Assembly (NCBI GenBank): GCA_020746835.1
Contig: JAGPNK010000001.1
Location: 5,890,001-5,954,000 of the forward strand
Direction: 5' to 3'
Source: Stachybotrys elegans
Lineage: Eukaryota > Ascomycota > Sordariomycetes > Hypocreales > Stachybotryaceae
Length of the DNA: 64,000 bases
The notes under the pieces were generated by a model. It ran no database searches. It was not told the origin of the DNA and worked only from the letters and a program-made list of their open reading frames with translations. Positions 57,213-64,000 of this stretch are shown in pieces. The position numbers and the translations under genes were made by a program. The stretch's first letter is position 1, and each line of letters starts with the position of its first letter.

Positions 57213-57601
57213 GCCTAACTATCTGGCCCCTTGTAGCCAATAATATTGCTATCCTAGGTCAGGACTCCAATACCAGAAGTTTAGCAGGGCTACTATTAGG
57301 GCCGCACAAGGTCATTGTTACAGCTAGCTCAAAGGCCAGGATCCAGGCCACCAGCAGACATCTTCAGGGCTTCCGGAAGGTCAGGGTCTTAGATCCTGAT
57401 TACCTTTGCTAGTAGCTGTGAATTAGGGAGATTATAATAATTTGCCTTATTAATATGCGGCATAGGCGTCTTGATAGCCCTTCACCATAGTGGGCTGGGG
57501 TAGCCATGTATTTAAAGGTGGTGGCCGGCTAGTTGGGCCTGTTTAAAGGAGAGGGTTTGTATTCCATACAACATAGCAAATTTAAGGGTGGTTCCTACTA
57601 C
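57213..57601. other. Intergenic, repeat-like
   Basis: TA-rich sequence with many TTAGG/TAGTAG words but no gene. The texture resembles RIP-mutated repeat DNA, but no element can be named. Confidence 0.35.
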
Positions 57602-58889
57602 CTAAACTCTGTTGAAACAAGCACATCGTCTTCCCCCTGTTTTGTACTCAGTATGTGGTATGCCTCTAGTAGAGCGATTTGACTGAATCAGCTCTAAGAC
57701 CTTGTATGTACTATGCACACCTGGGAGCACTTGTTGAACTTCCGCGGAGGTAGTCGAGCTGCCATCTGATGGTTCCACCAAGGTAATCACAACTATCTTC
57801 TTATCAAGAACCGTCGCATACTCGATAGAGTGTACCTCAAATTGGGTTCCTGGTGCGAACACATACTCGGTCTTTTTTGGATCATCTGATAAAGGTGTAA
57901 CATAAGACGCCTGTTTCCATATCAAGGAGTCCTTTGCAGTGTTTGCGACCAATAGTATCCCGTTCGAGTAATGCATAGCGTCCTTGGCATCATCTGTGAA
58001 GCTCCAAGCCATCTTTGTTATAATGGTCTTTCCTGCAGAGATATAACTGCGTAGCGCATCGGCAAATGCAGTTGCAAGTTCCCTGCCGACTGGGCCTTCA
58101 TTCAGCGGGCACTCGAGGAATTCGATGCCAAAGTGGTCAAGTCCCAGCTGGTAGATGTCCATCTGTCCGCTAAATAATTGCGGGTGCTGGAAGACGGATG
58201 TTGGGGGCAGTGCCTGCATAGCGGCAGACAGAAGCCGGTTCTCTGCGTCACTGAAACTGTGGAGTTTGGTAGCGGTGCGACTGAGTTGAGCATTGACGTC
58301 TGCCAATGAATCCGCCGGCTCCATCATAAAGGAATTCATGTAGTCCGGATTCTTCGGGTTATAAGAGCCCCAGTTGCTGTTCCAAATTTGCATAGCGATA
58401 CTGTCTATGTCGACGGGAAATGGTTCTTCGGAGATGCCCGTATACTGAAATATCTTAAAGAAAACCATGCGGGTGAATGATGCCGTGGTCCAATCGTATA
58501 GGCACATGGCGAGGTGGAAGCTGTAAGGAGTGAATGGAAATAGCCGCCACCCTAATGCCTCTATTTCTGCACTTGTCTTTCCGGGTGTCTCGGGGACCGT
58601 CGGATACGGAATGCATTTCTCCTGTATCATGTTGTCGATCAAGGCGACATCAGCATCAGATATTCTCGGCAATGGCTTGAGCTTCCCTGACACTGACGGG
58701 GCTAAATTATTAACAGCGGGATATAGTAGCAGAACTTATGACTGTACCATGAAGAGCAGACATGTAGTATGTCAGTGTAAATTGACCATTACAGTCAATG
58801 CGAAGATGTAAAAGCACAGGCAAAGGATCCGTGTCGCTTCGTACTTCATCGTCAGATTGAGACGTCAATATTTTGTCGTTAGCAGCCAT
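57602..58889 (-). CDS. Protein with ADP-ribosyltransferase-like C-terminal fold (tentative)
   Basis: Exons 58748-58889 and 57602-58692 with a 55-bp intron give 410 residues from MAANDKILTS; an in-frame ATG ten codons upstream (58919) is possible. No signal peptide. The middle is helical (HLAMCLYDWTTASF, LADVNAQLSRTATKLHSF). The C-terminal region has the order seen in ART-fold enzymes: a serine/threonine strand (KMAWSFTDDA), a strand GILLVANTA, then SDDPKKTEYVFAPGTQFEV, and a final strand KIVVITLVEP. In ART enzymes the corresponding loop ends ExE-V-L-F-P-P-GT-x-F-x-V; here it reads K-T-E-Y-V-F-A-P-G-T-Q-F. The second (catalytic) Glu is kept and the first is replaced by Lys. This is a remote, by-eye resemblance, so activity is not claimed. 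It could be an inactive relative or an unrelated fungal protein. Confidence 0.55.
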
Positions 58890-59567
58890 TCCATTCGAGG
58901 TTAGATGAGGGATCTCCATGAGATCAAGAAATCCAAGCCGCGCAACAATTAGGCGATATGGCACGCCGATGCGGCATCGAACAGCACTGACAAGTCCTCC
59001 ATCGCTGAACCATATCGGGAAGGAACAGTCAACCTTTCTCAGGCACCACATGTCGAACGCTCAAAGGGTGATGTGTCGAGGTTTTGATCATTTGCAAGCT
59101 TTGGGTTGGTGGATCTTGATAAGTACTTAAGGAAGTCCCAGGCATAAATGCATGAGGCTGGTTGATGTCAAGATTTATCTTGTTACGCAATCCCAGTGTA
59201 GATCAAGGCTTGGCCTGAATCATAATCCCTACCTCAGCTCGTGACTAACACAGCTGAGAACCTCGCTTTAATCGGAATGGGAGCAGGTGCAGGACCCGTC
59301 AAAAATGAACCTATCATAACCTAGGTCTTAACTGATATGCTCCTGTGAGCTAGCCACGATCCTGACATGACTGGACTGCCGAGTGGGCCGACTTTCACAA
59401 CCACGCACGGCAGTGGAACTGAACCTACCATGTCATCAGGGAGGTGATGATTTGCGGACAGGGTTATTTGTGTGGTAAAGGTCCCGATTTCGAGCTACTG
59501 AAGACATTGCTGCTGGTTTACAATGTGAGCCATAACACAGGCCTCTCTGAAGTGGGAGCCAACATCT
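58890..59567. other. Intergenic, no gene seen
   Basis: No supported frame apart from the possible upstream start at 58919. Contains the promoter of the ART-like gene and the 3' flank of the HET gene. Confidence 0.45.
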
Positions 59568-61583
59568 TCAAATGACCCTGAATGCCTCCAAATAATCCTC
59601 TTCTCGCATCGCCTCACCATTCATTATTCCATCCATGTATGCTTCTGCAACAAACTCACATGAACCATGACCGGCAGGTCGAAAAATCAGGGGCATGCTC
59701 TGCCCTTGAACTATCGCAACAAAATCGCCTTGAGCGATATGCAGTGGCGCCAAGCCCAACCTTTTATCCTCTGTAATGAATAAAACAGTTCCACGACGAA
59801 GCCTGCGCAGAAATTTACGGCGCACATAATGAAAAAAGCACCAGAAGGCGTACTGAAGTGAGTCATTCTCCTGTGATCCGTCCTTGTTCAGACCGTGGCC
59901 CAAGGAACGATATTGAGATAGCATCTTGGCCGCTTCCGGTGAACATTCCTCGAGAATCATTGATTCACCGCAAATTGCCTTTTTCGCATACTTGCAATAC
60001 GTATCATCGCATTCCTCATACGTGCGGAAGACGGTGGCGTTATTCATCATACATGTGCGTATAATGGCGTCATGATTCGTGACGCCATTCTCATAACAGT
60101 ACATGAGAATGCGGTCAAAAGAATCTTGATCGTCTTCTTCGGAGTCGGTGCGCTTAGGGAGAGATTGCGGGGGTATTACTGAAGAAATGCAGCCAACACG
60201 AAAGCCGTAAAGTACAAGCACCGCCCAAGATTCGAAATGGGGTGCTGTCTCTGCCCAGCGTTCACCCTCAGTCATCTTGAAGGGGCAAAATTTGTGTAAT
60301 GCGAGAGATGAAAGGGGGATGTATTCGAATCCCAATCGCGCCAGTCGCTCCCAATCAGGAACCCATGAGGGCAAATCGGCTGTATCTTTGCGAAAACCGC
60401 TCCAACATATGTCATATTCCCTGCAGTGCTGAATCAGCGCACTTGTAGCTTCAGAGAAAACTCGTGCCGTTGATTTGCTATAGTCGGCGGAAAGGCCCAG
60501 TACTTCCTTGTCGTCGATAACACCCAAGAGCCCAAAGATGATATCTCGAGGATCTGTCGCTGCCAGCTGTGGCACGTCTGAGATCCATATACCCGCTTCG
60601 AGGATTGACCATAATGAAGATGAGCCAGACCGGCGAGCCTGGCGTGCCGTAAGTGCTGGAGGATGGCGGAGGTAAAAGCTCACATCACGCATCCATGATT
60701 GGGGGTGGGGGCGTGATCTTGCCAATGTCCAGAGGCTAAGCCTGCCGTCCACGAGACTAAGGAAGCTATCAAAGTGATCGACTAGCATTTCCTTCTTCCC
60801 ACACATTAGGATACTGTTCCGACCAAGGGCCAGCTCTTGGACAATCCAGACTCGCTGGAAGAAATCGCGCCGTAGCAGTTGTCTCAACGCGTTACTCGAC
60901 CGGGTGCTTGTCAGCCCTTCTGGGTTTTCAAGTGTAAGCTGCAAAATAAAGGGCACCACCTCATGGACATTGTGCATGCTGCTGTCAAATGCCCATGATA
61001 GTCCTTCGTCACCAGATGTCCATATGAGGGCCTCGGAGAAGATAGCTTTGGCAATCTCATCTGATCCAGGTACCATATGAGGATATTTATCTCGCATAAA
61101 ATGCAATATTTCCATATCCTGTACCTCTTTTTCCTTCTCGACGAAATCCAGTATTCCTAGTTCAAATGACGTGCGCCCAAGCGGTATGATCGCATCGAAT
61201 AGGAAATCACTGTCGTCGCCTTCGGGTCCAAGCCAATGGTAGACTTTCATGGCTTGGCCAAATATGTCTCCCATTCTATTGACTTCCCGGGTCTTTTCCT
61301 CTTCATCGTCCTGGTCGATACATAGTGAGTCTACCCAGAGTAAGGACTCGACTCTCCTCTCCCTTAAGAGAAGCAAAAATTGATGAAGATTGTGACGAAT
61401 GGCGATAGATGTTCCGTCTATGAATATTTCAGGTTGGTTTCCATCGTCGCCCCAAACATAAGAAAGAGCCGCATATTGTACGTCCTCAGCACACTCATAG
61501 TGGCATTGCAAGGTCAGAGGCTGGGCTGGCCGAGCAGGACTTTCGTACACAATCCGAATGAGCTTTAGCGGTCTAGACTCCAT
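59568..61583 (-). CDS. HET-domain protein
   Basis: Single uninterrupted frame, 671 residues from ATG 61583 (MESRPLKLIRIVYES); upstream codons are open but contain no ATG. The HET domain lies near the start: QYAALSYVWGDDGNQPEI, NLHQFLLLLRERR, LLWVDSLCIDQDDEEEKTRE, FGQAMKVYHWLGPEGDD. Downstream blocks usual in this family are FFQRVWIVQELALGR and DPRDIIFGLLGVIDD, then the C-terminal TVLFITEDKRLGLAPLHIAQ and GDFVAIVQGQSMPLIFRP. HET proteins drive cell death in heterokaryon incompatibility, and many respond to non-self cues. Unlike the HET gene at 22593 this copy is intact. No membrane segments or repeats are seen. Confidence 0.88.
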   Translation of the reverse strand: MESRPLKLIRIVYESPARPAQPLTLQCHYECAEDVQYAALSYVWGDDGNQPEIFIDGTSIAIRHNLHQFLLLLRERRVESLLWVDSLCIDQDDEEEKTREVNRMGDIFGQAMKVYHWLGPEGDDSDFLFDAIIPLGRTSFELGILDFVEKEKEVQDMEILHFMRDKYPHMVPGSDEIAKAIFSEALIWTSGDEGLSWAFDSSMHNVHEVVPFILQLTLENPEGLTSTRSSNALRQLLRRDFFQRVWIVQELALGRNSILMCGKKEMLVDHFDSFLSLVDGRLSLWTLARSRPHPQSWMRDVSFYLRHPPALTARQARRSGSSSLWSILEAGIWISDVPQLAATDPRDIIFGLLGVIDDKEVLGLSADYSKSTARVFSEATSALIQHCREYDICWSGFRKDTADLPSWVPDWERLARLGFEYIPLSSLALHKFCPFKMTEGERWAETAPHFESWAVLVLYGFRVGCISSVIPPQSLPKRTDSEEDDQDSFDRILMYCYENGVTNHDAIIRTCMMNNATVFRTYEECDDTYCKYAKKAICGESMILEECSPEAAKMLSQYRSLGHGLNKDGSQENDSLQYAFWCFFHYVRRKFLRRLRRGTVLFITEDKRLGLAPLHIAQGDFVAIVQGQSMPLIFRPAGHGSCEFVAEAYMDGIMNGEAMREEDYLEAFRVI

Positions 61584-62238
61584 TGATTCGAGAAGGAAGC
61601 CACCTGCTAAAGGCTTTGAGGCAAATATAAATTTCGCTTGTCGATGTTCGTGAGGGGTTGTAAGATTCAGCAGAGCTGACCGCAATGCATTAAGGAGGTG
61701 CCAAATGACTAAGCTGCTGCAATATCCATGGCATACCAGAAGCAGGTAGCCATTTGGTCATACCATTGGCTGGAAGAAACGTTCCTTTCTGCTATTTTAT
61801 GAACGGGAAGGAAATCCATATCACATTACCAACCTGCTCTGTGTGATTCCGGTCATTTCAACGCCTATAGGAACTGGGATGTTAGGATAGAAGACTTTCA
61901 ATGAGTTCAACCATCAGCGTATTTGATGGTTCTGCATATACCCCAAAGGACAATCGATAGAATTTTGGCAGGATGGGAGCAAGTGTACTGCCGTTGTGAT
62001 AAGGCCTATTCGCGGGCCCGCTCCCAATTCACATTCGCATTTTAGGATTCGACAGATGGTTGCGAATTTCCCATTTTCCAGTACATCAACAGAACACGAA
62101 CTCAAGTCTCTAGGCCAGGTGACTTAGTATTCTGCTGATCTTAACCAGTTCAGGTGAGCTATGCCTCCACACGGTCAGGCAACAAGCGGGCCCTTGACTT
62201 CTGCCTATCAGTCTCCGCCGTCGATGGACAGCCTTGTC

Positions 62239-62462
62239 AGCGTCTCATTGCATTTTGCTATTGGACTTTTGTTTGGGGGCTGTATTTTTCCTCAGAGGTG
62301 ATACCTGATATGAAGCCAAGGCCAGCATATCGCTCAGCCGCTTTCGCTGTAATATATAGACAATCATTAGCGTCTCATTGTAATTTGGACTTTTGTTTAA
62401 CGGCTCTCCTTTCCTCAGACGTTATATCGGATATGAGACCAAACTCAGCATACTCCGCTAGT
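62239..62462. repeat. Degenerate tandem duplication of about 100 bp (130-bp period)
   Basis: Copy one (about 62239-62341) and copy two (about 62369-62462) share, in order, AGCGTCTCATTG, TTGGACTTTTGTTT, GGCT, TTCCTCAGA, GATATGA, CCAA and CAGCATA. They differ by many transitions and small indels, so the duplication is old. Confidence 0.75.
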
Positions 62463-62628
62463 GCTTGGCATTGCTACCCAAGCAGTTGCCACCCAAAATA
62501 ATCTCACAGCTAACATTGGATGCTTGCCGTATCATTGACCAGCCCACGGCTCGCTCCATGCAGTCAACAAGGAGGAAGGACCAGTGGCGCTCGTGTCATG
62601 TTTACACCGCCCAGGACCTACCAAATCA

Positions 62629-62642
62629 CCCCCCCCCCCCCC
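62629..62642 (+). repeat. Poly-C tract of 14
   Basis: An uninterrupted run of 14 C. Runs this long are error-prone in both replication and sequencing, so its exact length should not be trusted. Confidence 0.8.
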
Positions 62643-63140
62643 TTCATTAAACTGTTTCTCATTCGACCAGGTAGTATCTATAGTAGAGAGAGATAGTAAT
62701 GAGGCTAATTTTAAGCTGTCTATATATGGTCTGGGTTACTTTAAGGAGGTATTGCACAATGTCCGAGCTTGGCAGGATGTAAGTTGCATATACTGCCATG
62801 TTACACTTCAGCTGATCAATGTTCTCCGAGGTTGCAATATGCAGTGGCACCCTGATCTCACGTAATTCCTGCGGTAAAGAACCACTCAGCTAGCAAAGAC
62901 CTTAGCGCCGACTTGTGGCTACTGTCTTGACCAACTTTTTCTAATAAATCTTTCGGCATTCCCTCACCTGAGGGGGAAAGGGTGCTTGCATGACAACTCT
63001 CCGCATCTCCCGTTGCAATATAATGGATGCAGAAGGCCATTATCGAATGAGCACAAAACAAAATAAATCATATTTCCTTTCTTCTTGCGCGAGTCACCCC
63101 AAGCTTACTTTGCTTACGCACGGTAAAGACTTTGTTAACA

Positions 63141-64000
63141 ATGCCCATCGAGTCCTCACATCCATCGCCTGGAGCCGTTCCTGAGTTTCCTCCTGGCTAT
63201 ACGGAGGAGGATCGCAGCTATGGCTTGTATATTTTCAGCATCGCCATGACGGTTATCACTGTTCTAGCCATCCTCGCTCGGTTCTGGTCGCGCACCTTAA
63301 CCCCAACCAGTCCAGACTGCTTCGGCACTACTCGGTTCTGGTGGGATGACTGGACTGCTTTGGCTTCAGCGGTAAGGCCCGCATGGAAATAATTAGATGG
63401 ACTAGAAGACAACGGGAAATATGCTTACATGGGTGATTAGCCTTTCATTATTGCACAACATGGCCTGTTGTTCGCCATGCTGAACCTTGGACTGGGCCAT
63501 CATGCGGCTGTACTGCCGATTGATGACCTATTTTCCATCTTCAAGCTGTTTTTTGCTATGTATTTTCTCTATGATGCAGCAGTTTTTCTAACCAAGATGT
63601 CTGCTCTCTTCTTCTTGACCAGGATTTTCCCTAAACATGCAAGCCCAACCTGGTTTCACTACTCTATTTGGGCCGCGCACTTTATCAACATTGCCTGGTT
63701 CGTCGGTGCTACTTTGGCCTCTTTACTGCTATGCAATCCTATTGATAAGAACTGGGACCCAACACTGCCTGGTACTTGTGGTACAAGAAGCGCGATATGG
63801 ATTGGCTGCGCGGTGACGGCTGTCCTTATTGACTCAGTTATTCTTATTATTCCGATTCCCAAGATATGGAAGCTACAAATAAGTAGGGCAAGAAAACTTG
63901 GCATTAGTGTCACATTTATCTTGGGTTATTGGCATGTCTGCTCGTTTGATAAAGCACCTTCTCTATACTAACACTCATTATAGTGCAATTGTTGTATCAC
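63141..64000 (+). CDS. Rhodopsin-fold integral membrane protein (PTH11-related), truncated by window edge
   Basis: Exon 1 63141-63371, 69-bp intron, exon 2 63441-63931, then a 52-bp intron (63932-63983) and the start of exon 3 running off the window. ATG 63141 gives MPIESSHPSPGAVPEFPPGY. Membrane helices: GLYIFSIAMTVITVLAILA, KLFFAMYFLYDAAVFL, FINIAWFVGATLASLLLC and WIGCAVTAVLIDSVILIIPI. TRFWWDDWTALAS and LTKMSALFFLTRIFP are hallmarks of the fungal rhodopsin-like domain found in PTH11-type receptors and many uncharacterised proteins. The conserved CNPIDKNWDP segment with LPGTCG follows. No cysteine-rich CFEM domain precedes the helices. It may be a surface sensor, but that is an inference. 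The second intron appears to start with GC, not GT. Confidence 0.82.

Larger units (their letters stand above)
61584..63140. other. Intergenic with degenerate repeats
   Basis: 1.56 kb. Holds a diverged tandem repeat (62239-62462) and a C14 tract (62629-62642). No frame has domain features. The last 100 bases before 63141 are the presumed promoter and leader of the membrane-protein gene. Confidence 0.45.

Noticed and set aside
57213..57601. Possible transposon fragment
   Set aside because: TA-rich texture only; no terminal repeats, target duplication or transposase text could be identified.

Overview
This window is nuclear DNA of a filamentous ascomycete (Pezizomycotina, probably Sordariomycetes, though the class is an inference). 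The evidence is short 45-70 bp introns with GTRNGY donors and CTRAY branch sites, a Zn2Cys6 regulator, HET-domain proteins, a lipase/NACHT-ankyrin pair, a PTH11-type rhodopsin-fold protein and an iterative PKS-NRPS. There are no operons; intergenic spaces are long. I saw no convincing tRNA, rRNA or CRISPR array. Several decayed genes carry C:G-to-T:A type stop codons (Trp TGG to TAG, Gln CAA to TAA), which fits repeat-induced point mutation (RIP) or a similar mutational bias.

Left part (1-12.1 kb): two uncharacterised fungal genes with apparent frameshifts (527-1506, 2053-3230), a decayed zincin metallopeptidase (4133-5496), a small acidic Ser-rich protein (6006-6742), 3.3 kb with no recognisable gene, an AT-hook/coiled-coil protein (10024-10917) and another decayed gene (11616-12122).

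12.2-17.7 kb: a head-to-head pair that looks like a fungal programmed-cell-death module. On the minus strand is an intact SesB-like alpha/beta hydrolase ending in a short Gly/Asn/Val-rich motif. On the plus strand is a NACHT-ankyrin NLR that begins with a similar motif. This is the arrangement of fungal amyloid signalling pairs (receptor N-terminus templating effector C-terminus). The NLR is broken by a perfect 26-bp tandem duplication at its first clear ankyrin repeat.

17.7-32 kb: relics (a FunK1-like kinase N-terminus, a P-type Ca2+-ATPase C-terminal half), a HET gene with a homopolymer frameshift, two small secreted cysteine-containing proteins and a secreted Kelch beta-propeller.

32-55.4 kb: a secondary-metabolite cluster. 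It contains a Zn2Cys6 regulator, three cytochrome P450s, a LovC-type trans-enoyl reductase, a CoA-dependent acyltransferase (condensation-like fold) and a roughly 3870-residue PKS-NRPS (KS-AT-DH-cMeT-inactive ER-KR-ACP-C-A-T-R). The reductase-type R domain keeps its Tyr/Lys pair, so an aldehyde release is predicted. TCGGAG/CTCCGA words recur in the cluster promoters. No Diels-Alderase or alpha/beta hydrolase was seen in the cluster, so a cytochalasan-type product cannot be assumed.

Right part (55.4-64 kb): a DUF7907-type secreted protein, a protein with possible ADP-ribosyltransferase-fold features, an intact HET protein, degenerate repeats, and a rhodopsin-fold membrane protein that runs off the window edge and appears to use a GC-AG intron.
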